In this document: positions 1-12,900 of the stretch, piece after piece | How the letters are laid out: each line of letters begins with the position of its first letter | How positions within the stretch are numbered: the first letter of the stretch is position 1 | Source of the DNA: Limonium bicolor | Taxonomy: Eukaryota > Streptophyta > Magnoliopsida > Caryophyllales > Plumbaginaceae | Length of the DNA: 64,000 bases | NCBI GenBank assembly: GCA_023374045.1 | Contig: CM041782.1 | Location: 182,918,925-182,982,924, forward strand | Reading direction: 5' to 3' | Program-made: the position numbers and the translations under genes | Notes under the pieces: model-generated | What the model was told of the DNA's origin: nothing | The model's database searches: none | The model's input: the letters and a program-made list of their open reading frames with translations, nothing else

Positions 1-714
1 AGGAGGTAGGTGGTTTCTTCGTTGACGAATGGAGCAAAGAAGAGTCCTCTCGATTTCTGGGTCTAAATCTGCTAAATCTTCAGGGAAACTCGTGGACCGC
101 ATAAGCATTCAGCTTTTAATGATTTAGGAGGAGCAAAGTACAAAGTTATAATATTTCGTAGTAAATAAATTATAAGATAATTACATAACTAAATTACAAA
201 ATGAAAAAGGAAGAGAAAAAAAATGAACTATGCCGGACGCGGGGCCGGGAAGGAGGCACCCGGCATTGGACTTCCTCCAATGTTGCCGGGTTTATTATAC
301 CCGGCTATGCGAACGACATGCACACTAAAAGAAAAATAAAAAGAAGAAGCGTATGTAAAAACAGAGACTAAACGAAATGCGATAAGTAAAACAATGTATG
401 CCGGGCATCGAGCCGGACAAGCGGCGTCCGGCATAGGACTTCTTCCAGATATGCCGGGTTGATATTACCCGGCTTTATGCCCGGCCTCCTCAAATCGAAA
501 ATAAAATAAAAGGAAACAAAGATACGGATTATCAGCAGAAATAATTTAAATGAAGGGAGTAAATAGGAATAAATTAGAAATGTTAAAACTTAATACTTTA
601 TGAAATTTTGAAAAACTATGAACAAGCCGGACATAACGCCGGGTAAATCCTGTCCGGCATCGGACTTCCTCCGAGTATGCCGGATGTAGAACATCCGGCA
701 TTGTACCCGGCATA
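1..714 (-). mobile_element. Element X, internal leader (Tat/Athila-like), part 1
   Basis: This is the internal region of the minus-strand element whose PBS is at 14132-14149. It joins 14023-14131 once element A is removed, because the flanks of A carry the direct repeat GGCATA (709-714 and 14017-14022). No gag or pol reading frame is visible. The segment holds three clusters of CCGG-rich inverted motifs (listed separately) and A-rich spacers. The rest of X lies left of the window. Confidence 0.6.
228..714. repeat. Three CCGG-rich palindromic motif clusters in X leader
   Basis: Clusters at about 228-302, 397-486 and 624-714 each contain several TGCCGG and CCGGCAT half-sites facing each other. 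They share a core resembling CCGGCATNGGACTTC followed by a TCC-rich stretch. Related motifs recur in the X LTR (14497-14590, 24396-24440, 24492-24540, 24592-24690). Function unknown; as RNA they would form short GC stems. Confidence 0.7.
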
Positions 715-807
715 TGTAACACCCCAACTACTAACAACACACTTAACAACACCTTGCAGCGGAAATCACAACTCAAGACATAACTTAACTCCTTGGTGTT
801 ACACGCC

Positions 808-829
808 GTTAGCCACCCACGTGGCTAAC
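808..829 (-). promoter_or_regulatory. U5 terminal stem-loop (A, left LTR)
   Basis: Perfect inverted repeat GTTAGCCAC / GTGGCTAAC with a 4-base loop, about 95 bp from the LTR edge. The same position in B, E, C2 and C also has a stem, with paired base changes. The right LTR of A has a weaker version (10068-10089). Confidence 0.6.
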
Positions 830-1070
830 AAGGCTAACATACATACATTGTACCGGTCTGATGGACTAAACTCCCGAGCAACTACACATAAATCCCGTTC
901 CATGTCCAACAATCATTATACACTTACATTACAGCTGTACCGAGTAATTACCAACTAACGCTGATACATTTTCGGTCTTACTACACCTATAATATATCCA
1001 CAATTCTCATGACTACCACATACAAACAACTACCCCGTCCTACTCTCGAACGGCTTCCAGTTCCTTGTAC

Positions 1071-2219
1071 CTGAAAAGTATGGGAGCCCCCAAAGGGGGT
1101 CAGCACCTTTGCTGGTATGGTAATCCCGCAGCCCGCATGCTACCGGGCCACGCACAACTATTTGTCGTCTTAGCATGCGGTTGCTTTATTTCAAACATGC
1201 ACAAACTCACACACATATCACGCTTATAAGCAAACATCTATTAATAGAATACAGACACAAGGTTAGCACACTCAACATAACAACACACTTCACTTTATAA
1301 CATACACAACCTAATTTCACTCTTCTTAGAGTACATGAACTTCACTTAGGGAGTGCCGGGGTGATATAAGCCCGAGCACAACATACATACGTTTTCTTTA
1401 CTTGAGTGGCGGCCTCATATAGGACCATACACAACATACACAATTTCCCCCTAGCTCCAATAGTGATGAGTTAGGTAAGCCTTGGTTAAGCTTGTGGGTG
1501 GTTGTAATTCAAGGAGGAAGAACAACTGTAACATAACAAAGAGGAGTCGAAGCGAACTTAAGCTTCAACACCCTACCAACATTATACATAATTTCCCTCC
1601 TAGCCCGATGTGGAGGTCGGGTAGGTAAGCTTTGGCTAAGCTAGTGGGAGGTCGAAATCCAATGAAGGAAAACAACCCTAACATAACAGGATGGGAGTTA
1701 ATTCACATATATATATTAACTCCCAAACAATACGCGCAACCGGGACACCCGGATTCCTCTCCATACATAACATATACTTATTAGTTAGAGGTTCCCTTAT
1801 GGAACTTATCACATACATACGTCACATAGTGTTACTAACTCGGTTAGACACATAAGGGAAATCATATCCCATTTCAACAACACGGATAACAGTATCCAAC
1901 ATCAACAACATATTAAACAAGTCACATACATCACGCATAGTCACAACATACAATAATGCACGGATAGCCGTAGTTAGAACGTTCCCATGGGTTGGGACGT
2001 TTATTCCAAATGCCGATCTCTTATGTGAACCTAAGGTCGGTTAACTATTATTTAACACATAACTAAGGTTAAGCGGTATCGGAATTAATTACGCCACAAT
2101 AATGAATTACTGTAAACTCATTTCATGCTTTATCTTGCAAGGTGGCAAACACACAGAAAAACACATTGGCATACAAGCCGGTGTAATCCGGTAGGACACA
2201 GGTTGCAAGAAAACCATAC
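1071..2219 (-). other. Putative leader intron inside A 3' LTR
   Basis: Sense-strand donor ACAG|GTATGG (G at 2219) and acceptor TTTTCAG (ending at 1071) bound 1149 bp without coding capacity. Equivalent pairs occur in the other LTRs (10331-11475, 26934-27873, 31888-32754, 37229-38461, 56986-57758, 21404-22254). This is inferred from the sites only. Confidence 0.35.
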
Positions 2220-2551
2220 CTGTCACCGAAGGTGCACTCTAATGTGCCGTCACATGTTCCTTGAAACTCTTTGGACAACTGGTAACATTATAACTATCTT
2301 TATTAATATTGGGGTAACATAATTATTTAACGACTAATGCGCCCATGCTTAACCCCGTTCGGTAGTTTTATAACTTTACATTTTTAACTTGTTTACTTTC
2401 ACATTTTTTACTACAACTCTTCACCACTTAATTACCATTACAACTTACTTTATTTATCCTTAACAACCTTATAACATCATCACATATTAATCCCCATCAT
2501 TGGACATCATTTCCTACCCTTAAACAAAAATTTTTGCTCAAAATTACACTA

Positions 2552-2872
2552 TGTCCGAACTTGTGTCCGAGCTTCGAAGTTCGGACACAAGTCGAGGCAA
2601 AACCCAAAGAAAATTCTACCTGTCCGAACTTGTGTCCGAGCTTCCAAGTTCGGACATAAGTCGAGGCCAAAACTGAAGAAAACTTACAGGCGTCCGAACT
2701 TGTGTTCGGACATCGAAGGTCGGACACAAGTCGAGACTAAATAGCCTGGGAAAATTTTCGAGTGTCCGAACTTCCAAGTTCGGACGGAAGTTCGGACACA
2801 ACTGAAACTCGGAAAAATTTATAAAACGACGGGGCGTGTCCGAACTTCCAAGTCCGGACGGAAGTTCGGACG
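2552..2872. repeat. GTCCGAAC inverted-motif array, A left LTR
   Basis: About ten half-sites of the type GTCCGAACTT and AAGTTCGGAC in alternating orientation, spaced 10-60 bp. It lies at the middle of the LTR. The copy in the right LTR is at 11809-12130. Confidence 0.8.
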
Positions 2873-4778
2873 TACCCAAAAATCTAGCTAGCAGAGGCAA
2901 TCTTCACCTATAATTGCACTTCCAAAAATCCATACTCACTCCTTGAAATCCCAAAAGTCTAGCACCATTTGCTATCATCTGCACTCCTAACACCATTATT
3001 ATCCACCATTACAAAACCAACAATCCACTCTACTCAACATTAAACACTCCATTTGAATACCTAATTTCTCTCATCCATTAAACCATCATCAAACACTCAT
3101 TTTCCATTAAAATTTTGCCATAACCTCCCCATAAACTTTACATCCATCCTCATCAATTTTGCTCCTTCTCATCCCTAATCTAACCACACCCTTACAAGGG
3201 TCCTAACAGCACATTACAAATCCTCAAATTCACCAACAACAACAACACAATCACCAAAATCTCCAAAGTCTCAATAAACAAAATATCAATCACAAACTCA
3301 CAATATTTGGCTCTTAAGGCCCTCAACTCAACATTAATCCACAAACCACTTCTAACATCAGTTAAACACATTACAACACAGATTTTAATCCACCATTTGG
3401 GTTCATTAATTTGTTTACCCATCCCAACACTTAAAACAATTATAACAAGGTTTAAGGTAGTTTTCTTACCTTAGTTTCACAAGTTTCCTCAATTCTCCTC
3501 TTGCTCCTCATCTTCCCCAAAATTGGTTAGGAGGGTATGGAGTTTCCAAACTCCATCCCAACATCCAAGAACACAAAAACATGCTTAATTAATCATCTAA
3601 CCCCTTGGAATATCTCAATTCATTAAAAGGGCTAGAACACAAGTTAGGGTTTACCTTTTAGAAGTTTTTAAGAGGGATTCTCACCCTTGAATCAAGAAGG
3701 AAATCACTCCACCATTGAAGGGTCAATTTGGAGCCCAAGAACAAGAAGAAAAACAAGGTATCAAAAATGGTGAAAAATTGATTACACCAAGAGATGAAGG
3801 AGAAATGAGTTTTTCTTGGGAATCTTTACCTTGGAAGGAAGAGGAGACTACAAGCTTCTCATTGGTGCCACTTTCTCTTCAAATGGGGAAAACCCATGGA
3901 GGTCAACTTCATCCTTTTGAAATTTCGAAAAGAGAGGATGATAGAGGAAGATGAGAGGAAGAAGAATATGTGATTTGTTTTTGATTTGGAGCTCAAATGG
4001 AGCTTGGGCATGGCATTGAAGTTGAAGAAGCCATGGGAGAAAGGGGAGAAAAATCGGTGGCTTGGAGAGGAAGAGGGAGCCGGCTGGGAAGAAAGAGAGG
4101 AAAGAGAGGAAGAGAGAGAGGAAAAAAGAAAATAAAGGAGGAGAGAGATGGGTGAGGGGTATTTGTGCCCTTTGTTATTTTGGCTCTCTCTTGACTTAAT
4201 TAACTAGTTAACTAGTCATGTGTGAGTGAGCTGTTTACATAATTAAAACCGGCCCACTAACGTATACATGCTGGAGCGTTTTTCGTTTTTTAACAGAAAA
4301 CGCTAGTTTATTTACCCGGTTTAGCACTATTCACGAATCGGGACCGTTTTCCATAATTTTCTCATTCCTTTAATTTTAAGGGCAATTAAACTCCCATTAA
4401 TGTTTAATTATAGTTACAAAATCGACTATGATTTATACGGGGCCATTTAACTGTTTAAGTCGCGTTTTCGGGTTTTCTCGAAAAACGCGTTTTAAGACTC
4501 CGTTAGCGTTTTAACGCATTATTTGGATTCGTTTCCTTCCGGGATTTTTCCCACACGTTCCTTATGTGTAATTAAGGTATAAAAATATATTTATAGCCCT
4601 AATTAAGGTTATGTACCTCCTAAAATAATTAAATACGTATTTTCACGTTTTGTGATTTTTATGCATTTCCTTTTTCTTTTTGGTTTTCATTTCTTCACCA
4701 ATGATCTTAAGGACTTAATTAGCCTTAGAAAATTATAATTACATAATTAATTAACACATTAAGGTTTGGGGTATTTCA

Positions 4779-4795
4779 ATCTACCCCCTTAAAAG
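4779..4795 (-). other. Polypurine tract of element A
   Basis: Read on the minus strand, a purine-rich run (TTTTAAGGGGGTAGA) ends directly at the TGAAATACC start of the 3' LTR. This is where plus-strand priming is expected and confirms the minus orientation. Confidence 0.8.
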
Positions 4796-7700
4796 AACTT
4801 CGTCCTCGAAGTTCACACTTCCCTCACATCATTGGTTAGAATACGGGGATTACTTGTAGCATAAAACTTCTATTACAAACACACTTTACATCTTGACCTC
4901 GGACTTAACGGTTCGGGTAACACATTCACATCCATACATAACATAACATACTTACTTAGTAACCTCGGACTTAATGGTCCGGGTACCTTAACAACATTGT
5001 ATATACATAACAACCCTTAGACTCTTGGTCTGGGTAACATAACAACATCTAGACTCGTGGTCTTGATAACACAACATCCTTTAGACACATCGGTCTTGAT
5101 AACATAACAACCTTCAGACACATAGGTCTGGGTAATATAACACCTTCTGAACTTAACCACATTAGGACTCAAGGTCCAAAATAATAATTATTACACATAC
5201 CACACAACATGTCTTAGCATGTATATCAACCAGAAATTCCTTTTCCATCTCTTCATGAGTTCGAGACCCATGTAGAGTACATATACACTGTGATCCCGCA
5301 GAACCGGTCACGATGGACACTCTGGTCCCCGTTCCTTGGGAGATCAAAACAATTGCATACATCTTTAAAATATACTTCTCATGTCACCGGTCCGAAGACA
5401 AAGGCTCATACGTCCTCAGCTCGTGAGCAAGTAATACGAAAATACTCTATATGAGGTTCAGTATAATGAAATCCTTTATTGGAAGGATACAAGTTGAAAA
5501 TCCTCTACGAGGTCACATAAAGGTAGTCCTTCCTTTGAAAATACCACTTAAGAATCTTAATGTATTTATTGAAGTTTTGAAAATACCAATTTAAAATTTG
5601 AAACCACCAATTTAAAATTCTTTTGAAAACGCAATACAACTCCAAGTTCAATTATCGTTAACTGCATCTTATTCTTGATGTGGTTATTTATGACCACTTA
5701 TAGGGAGTTTCAAGAATCATCCAACCCTGATGTGATCAGCATCAGTGTTGAACTATCTCTCCACCCCAGTTTGTGTTCGGCTTCCCTTGATCTCATGATA
5801 ATCAAGTTTCACCTCCCACTACATTTTCAAAAAACAGATAATACATTCATTCCCAATTTTCTATCTTTTAATCCTTCTAGTCATAATCATACATCTCCAA
5901 GGGTGGAACTATGTCCATCAATCATCTTCCAGATTTATTTTAAATCAAGCTACCTAGGGAATTTAATTCTTACTAGGTTCTATATCGGTTTCATACATCC
6001 TCATGAACCACAATACTGTATATATACACATATCGATATATATTTTTTTATCAAAACATAATACACAATATTACATTTGGTATCATATAAACATATACTG
6101 TCGGGGTTTAGTTCCCCGGGAGTTTTTCTACTCCCTTATACTTATACTTTCTCACAAATCCGTTGACACAATAAACACACTTATCACAATGGTATTCGCA
6201 TCTTCTGTGCGCAGTTACCATAATTAAACCATGAATGTATGCGTATGTTTATGTAACACACACATCAATCATCCAAACAAATTATTTTATGCTATGCACA
6301 CCATTTCACGTACACTTGCACGGTAAAACACACTAAACAGTTTGCGCTCTACCCCCCTTAAAAGGGATTACGCCCACGTAATCAATCACTTAATCACTGG
6401 TTTATAACGTCCTACCGTCGTGAAGTGTTTTAACTCCACGCGGTTTATTATACACTGTGTTCTGGTTTGAGGATCTTAGCCATACTGGCAGTTTAGTCCC
6501 TAACCAAGAATTCTCACTAGAGTTTATTTTAACTCTTAACTGGTTTCGATTCTGGCCTGTGAGGCTATAGGCGTTAATAATTAGCCATCCACTCGTGTTC
6601 ACTACACACATTTAACACTTGAATTGCTGTCTCACTAATTTCTGCTGCGCAACTCTTGATAACTTTAGAGCTTAGTTTGCCCCCATACATTATCCTTACC
6701 GTATTGTACATCCCCGATTATCACCTTTATCTTGGTAATAACGGTTTCTCAACCGACGCGTGGTATTTCTTACCGTGAGCGAAGTCGGTGAGTTACAAAA
6801 CTTACTATCCACTTCCATGATAATTTATTGTATTCCACAATGACTTACTTGATTTCTTCCGACTTACTGTCGGTTAAGTTTGAGCTACTACCTTTTGTGT
6901 AGTACTCTGTCGGTTATTTCCAACACTTGAGGTATATTCCATACCGATATTTAATAATTGTGTTACTGTAGTCACTTATGCCTACTAAGTACCTTTTGAT
7001 TGGTACGACCGTGCTTATCTTATGCATCGGTTTTATCACATCACAAGTCTTGTCTTTCTATGACATTTAACATTTCTCAAACTTCCTAGCTACCTCACTC
7101 GATCATTACTGCGCAAGTGCAATACCAAAACACTCAGTCATACAGAGTGCAGAGGCGTAAACTCTTGACAGTAATTCTCTTATGCGATAGCAATAGGAAT
7201 TCACACTGTTTTCCTTATCACATAGTAGCAACTACTAGCTTATTGCCCAGTCTGCGTTTCACCACTTACTTGTATGTCCATTGAGTTTCACTCATAGTGG
7301 TCTTATTTGCCACATTATTATTTAATCATACCTATGCAACGGTCGCGTACTGCGCACCGTGCTCTTACTCATTGTATAACATTAACTTGCACTGCATCCG
7401 CTATTATATTAGCTTCCACCATTCTACTGTGTTTCGCCATTTATTTGGCTGGTTGCTGAATACGCTATTCTTCGAGTCTTTATGCTCCTTGAGCGTTGTT
7501 CATTACACATTTAGCATCCCACACCTATGGTGGTTGCTATTTGACTTTTTACTCATCTGATCTCCACAACTGTTACAAATACTTCTTTTCGATTTATTCC
7601 TACTCACATCATTCTTGGGTAATAGCAACATAGTCAACTCTTAACACATTCCCTGAACTTAGTTCACATAACTACCGCTGTTGCGGTCTCCCATATCAAG

Positions 7701-9941
7701 AGGTATCCCCACACTTTAATCAGTGGTTCGTTATCCGCTTACTTATATAACATAAACTTCCGTGGTCCATAACATTTCCTTAACACATTCCACTTGTGGC
7801 TTATAAGCCTTATTGTCTCGAGCTCTACTCATTGTAGGCTGTTCACACATATTTACTTCTCCGTACATATTACACGGTTTATAGATTGTATTGGGCTCCA
7901 TGACAAGGTCGTTGTTCCTTTCATGGGATGCTCCTTCAAGGATGTCAGGCTTCCTCCTGACGACTTATGCACAAACTGGGTGTTAGTCTCAACCCTTGCA
8001 TTTCTGCCACGTTATTCGTTCAACCATTGTTGACCCAAACACCCTTTTAAGGATAGTTCATGGGTGTTACTAGGTCATGCCATTATATCCGGCTTGCACT
8101 TATGAGTACGTTTCATTAGCTACATCGCCCTGTGTTCTTGGCTGGGTTAAATATCATTTCCAGTGAGATTGATATTCCCTTAGTTCAAGTGATCACTTCG
8201 GGAGTCTCATCCCGATTATTGCACATTAACGTATCACAGTAGGCATCTGCCTCACCATATGTAGGCTGGGTACTTACTCCAGCTATATGTTTCGTCCTTC
8301 AGGTTCCTTATGAAATATTCCATGTCTTCACTTACCAACCAGTGCACTTCGCACTCGTTCACCTTTAAACATTTCTTAAAATAAACATACTGATTCTTTT
8401 GGTCTTCCTTGACTTAACTGGGTTCCTTTATTTCAACCATTCGCTGATACTCCAATACTCTTGCTTGACTTTTACTTCGGACCGTAGTATGGAGCCGACT
8501 ACTTCCCGTGTTCCAGACTCCACTCGTATACATACATGGGGTATCCTACTGATACATTGTTACTTACCCGACTACCCCGTAAGAAGGTTTGCCAGGCCCA
8601 CAAGCTCCTATCGGAGTGCTGTCGTCCCACATTACTGTTGGTACACTCGTAGTGTCCGTCACACGCCTAGGCGAAGTATTCTGTTGTCAACTCCTCTTAT
8701 ATTATCCTGTGATAGTATGCATTCCGTGCTTCCTGAACTTAATCAAGGGGAAAGTTTTCCACTGTTGTATTATTATGAACTCACTCCATTCCCTCGGGTT
8801 GTTACCCTTGGGTTTACCGGTCTCCAACCGGTTATTTAAAAGTAACTGGGTATAACTTACCTACCATGTGGCACTGAGGCCCGTGTAGGTCTTCTGGTTT
8901 GGTTTTTAAAAGAAGGTTGGAAATAAAATGGGTTTGACAGAAAATTTGGTTTGAAAAAGAGTTTGAAAATAAATTTAGGTTAGAAGAAAAAATTTCCGTG
9001 GTTTTACAACATTTCAAGCCTTATCCAAGTCTAGCTTCTTGCTGACTGGTGTATTTCCAATTACAGAGGTCAGGCTGCTAAGCCCTTCCACAGTTATTAT
9101 GATCTCACTTCACTTCATGGTACTTTACTAAGTACTGGTAGTTGTTTTAAAATTTCCCGTACAACCTTGTTGTAGCAGCACTTGCCATGGCAAGTGCGCC
9201 ATGCTTACTGGTTTTCAGTTCAATACACACTGGTTGCGGAATTGTTTACTTCCGCACCAACATCAATGGCCTTGCTGGCCCTTACTTGATCTTACAGTCC
9301 TAACAACAATCCTCGGGGTACTTCTCACTGTCTTCACATGATAACCATTAACTAGGGTGTTTCACATTTTGGGAGACCCCTTTTTACTTAGTATCGTATC
9401 CTCCTCGTACTATATTGTGGTTCCTTAATCGGTTGGTATACCGTTGGTGTATTAGTTAACATCGTAGTCCCGTAGACACTCGTCTCGGGTTTCATTATCT
9501 CGCTCCTTGCCTGTTGCACGCTTGGTGCGTTGCAAGCTGGTTGTCCTCGACTGCTCCGCATGTCGACCCAGGGTGCTGGAAATTCCATTCTCTTGTACAT
9601 AAGATTCTTCACTTTTCGCTAACAAGAGCGGTTAATATTGTTAAAAGGGAGACCGTCTTCGGGATCACACCTTTCGGGATCTACCGTGTGACAGGTTCCC
9701 CGTTCTTATAAGGACATTAATGACAGCCAGATCGGGTATTCCCGAGTAAGAGAGGACTTCCATCTCCCTGACGTTCTTCCCAAGTTATATAATAGGGTTT
9801 GTGGAGGGCGGGATGGATACTGTAGGTATCCAGTACACACTGGTATTTCCCTAACTAGCGTACTCCTCACGCTATCACTCAACCCTTAACCCAAGGTACT
9901 AAACTCTTAACTCGGTACTTCCTAAGCTCGGTATTTCAGTC
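4796..9941 (-). other. Non-coding interior of element A
   Basis: No open frame here resembles gag, protease, RT, integrase or AlkB; short frames are scattered on both strands. A stretch at about 7108-7160 closely matches the reverse complement of D2 at about 21598-21660 (includes CAATACCAAAACACTCAGTC), so some interior sequence is shared with other LTR families. The last 50 bases before the PBS hairpin match B's leader after its PBS. Confidence 0.7.
4895..5135. repeat. Degenerate tandem repeats in A interior
   Basis: About six loose units of 45-60 bp, each with a core like AGACnCnTnGGTCTgGgTAACA. They are too diverged to be a satellite. No function is suggested. Confidence 0.5.
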
Positions 9942-9969
9942 ATCAGAGCGATACTTCGCTCTGATACCA
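9942..9969 (-). other. Element A primer-binding site within a perfect hairpin
   Basis: The minus strand reads TGGTATCAGAGC (9969-9958), complementary to the 3' end of plant initiator tRNA-Met, and lies five bases inside the 5' LTR. Bases 9942-9965 form a perfect 10-bp stem (ATCAGAGCGA / TCGCTCTGAT) with a 4-base loop, which covers most of the primer site. The same hairpin occurs in B and C. Confidence 0.88.
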
Positions 9970-9974
9970 CTTTT

Positions 9975-12900
9975 TGTAACACCCCAACTACTAACAACAC
10001 ACTTAACAACACCTTGCAGCGGAAATCACAACTCAAGACATAACTTAACTCCTTGGTGTTACACGCCGTTAGCCACCCACGTGATTAACAAGGCTAACAT
10101 ACATACATTATACCGGTCTGATGGACTAAACTCCCGAGCAACTACACATAAATCCCGTTCCATGTCCAACAATCATTATACACTTACATTACAGCAGTAC
10201 CGAGTAATTACCAACTAACGCCGATACATTTTCGGTCTTACTACACCTATAATATATCCACAATTCTCATGACTACCACATACAAACAACTACCCCATCC
10301 TACTCTCGAAAGGCTTCCAGTTCCTTGTACCTGAAAAGTATGGGAGCCCCCAAAGGGGGTCAGCACCTTTGCTGGTATGGTAATCCCGCAGCCCGCATGC
10401 TACCGGGCCACGCACAACTATTTGTCGTCTTAGCATGCGGTTGGTTTATTTCAAACATGCACAAACTCACACACATACCACGCTTATAAGCAAACATCCA
10501 TTAATAGAATACAGACACAAGGTTAGCACACTCAACATAACAACACACTTCACTTTATAACATACACAACCTAATTTCACTTTTCTTAGAGTACATGAAC
10601 TTCACTTAGGGAGTGCCGGGGTGATATAAGCCCGAGCACAACATACATACGTTTTCTTTACTTGAGTGGCGGCCTCATATAGGACCGTACACAACATACA
10701 CAATTTCCCCCTAGCTCCAATAGTGATGAGTTAGATAAGCCTTGGTTAAGCTTGTGGGTGGTTGTAATTCAAGGAGGAAGAACAACCGTAACATAACAAA
10801 GAGGAGTCGAAGCGAACTTAAGCTTCAACACCCTACCAACATTATACATAATTTCCCTCCTAGCCCGATGTGGAGGTTGGGTAGGTAAGCTTTGGCTAAG
10901 CTATGGGATGTCGAATCCAATGAAGGAAAACAACCCTAACATAACAGGATGGGAGTTAATTCACATATATATTAACTCCCAAACAATACGCGCAACCGGG
11001 ACACCCGGATTCCTCTCCATACATAACATATACTTATTAGTTAGAGGTTCCCTTATGGAACTTATCACATACATACGTCACATAGTGTTACTAACTCGGT
11101 TAGACACATAAGGGAAATCATATCCCATTTCAACAACACGGATAACAGTATCCAACATCAACAACATATTAAACAAGTCACATACATCACGCATAGTCAC
11201 AACATACAATAACGCACGGATAGCCGTAGTTAGAACGTTCCCATGGGTTGGGACGTTTATTCCGAATGCCGATCTCTTATGTGAACCTAAGGTCGGTTAA
11301 CTATTATTTAACACATAACTAAGGTTAAGCGGTATCGGAATTAATTATGCCACAATAATGAATTACTGTAAACTCATTTCATGCTTTATCTTGCAAGGTG
11401 GCAAACACACAGAAAAACATATTGGCATACAAGCCGGTGTAATCCGGTAGGACACAGGTTGCAAGAAAACCATACCTGTCACCGAAGGTGCACTCTAATG
11501 TGCCGTCACATGTTCCTTGAAACTCTTTGGACAACTGGTAACATTATAACTATCTTGATTAATATTGGGGTAACATAATTATTTAACGACTAATGCGCCC
11601 ATGCTTAACCCCGTTCGGTAGTTTTATAACTTTACATTTTTAACTTGTTTACTTTCACATTTTTTTACTACAACTCTTCACCACTTAATTACCATTACAA
11701 CTTACTTTATTTATCCTTAACAACCTTATAACATCATCACATATTAATCCCCATCGTTGGACATCATTTCCTACCCTTAAACAAAAAATTTTGCTCAAAA
11801 TTACACTATGTCCGAACTTGTGTCCGAGCTTCGATGTTCGGACACAAGTCGAGGCAAAACCCAAAGAAAATTCTACCTGTCCGAACTTGTGTCCGAGCTT
11901 CCAAGTTCGGACACAAGTCGAGGCCAAAACTGAAGAAAACTTACAGGCGTCCGAACTTGTGTCCGGACATCGAAGGTCGGACACGAGTCGAGACTAAATA
12001 GCCTGGGAAAATTTTCGAGTGTTCGAACTTCCAAGTTCGGACGGAAGTTCGGACACAACTGAAACTCGGAAAAATTTATAAAACGACGGGGCGTGTCCGA
12101 ACTTCCAAGTCCGGACGGAAGTTCGGACGTACCCAAAAATCTAGCTAGTAGAGGCCAATCTTCACCTATAATTGCACTTCCAAAAATCCATACTCACTCC
12201 TTGAAATCCCAAATCGTCTAGCACCATTTTGCTATCATTCTTGCACTCTCCTAACACCATTATTTATCCACCATTACAAAACCAACAATCCACTCTATCA
12301 ACATTAAAACCATTGAATACCTAATTCTCTCATCCATTAAACCATCATCAAACACTTATTTTCATTAAAATTTGCCATAACCTCCCCATAAACTTTACAT
12401 CCATCCTCATCAATTTTGCTCCTTCTCATCCCTAATCTAACCACACCCTTACAAGGGTCCTAATAGCACATTACAAATCCTCAAATTCACCAACAACAAC
12501 AACACAATCACCAAAATCTCCATAGTCTCAATAAACAAAATTTCAATCACAAACTCAATATTTGGCTCTTAAGGCCCTCAACTCAACATTAATCCACAAA
12601 CAACTTCTAACATCAGTTAAACACATTACAACAGATTTTAATCCACTATTTGGGTTCATTAATTTGTTTACCCATCCCAACACTTAAAACAATTAAACAA
12701 GGTTTAAGGTAGTTTTCTTACCTTAGTTTCACAAGTTTCCTCAATTCTCTCTTGCTCATCTTCCCCAAAATTGTTAGGAGGGTATGGAGTTTCCAAACTC
12801 CATCCCAACATCCAAGAACACAAAAACATGTAATTAATCATCTAACCCTTGGAATATCTCAATTCATTAAAAGGGCTAGAACACAAGTTAGGGTTTACCT

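Larger units (their letters stand above)
715..4778 (-). repeat. Element A 3' LTR (4064 bp)
   Basis: On the plus strand it begins TGTAACACCCC and ends GGGGTATTTCA, so in the sense direction it starts TGAAATACCCC and ends GGGGTGTTACA. It is near-identical to 9975-14016. Differences are mostly substitutions in 715-2880, but many 1-3 base indels lie in 2890-3950. In the sense direction the order is a CT-rich leader-like stretch (about 4180-3480), a GTCCGAAC palindrome array (2872-2552), a splice-donor-like site (2219), an acceptor-like site (1071) and a terminal stem (829-808). Confidence 0.93.

Noticed and set aside
2552..2872. CRISPR-like array
   Set aside because: Units are irregular, face both ways, have no constant spacers, and repeat in each LTR of a plant retroelement.
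8399..8839. 146-residue open frame in the A interior as a gene
   Set aside because: No domain, no homology to gag or pol, and its orientation is opposite to the element.
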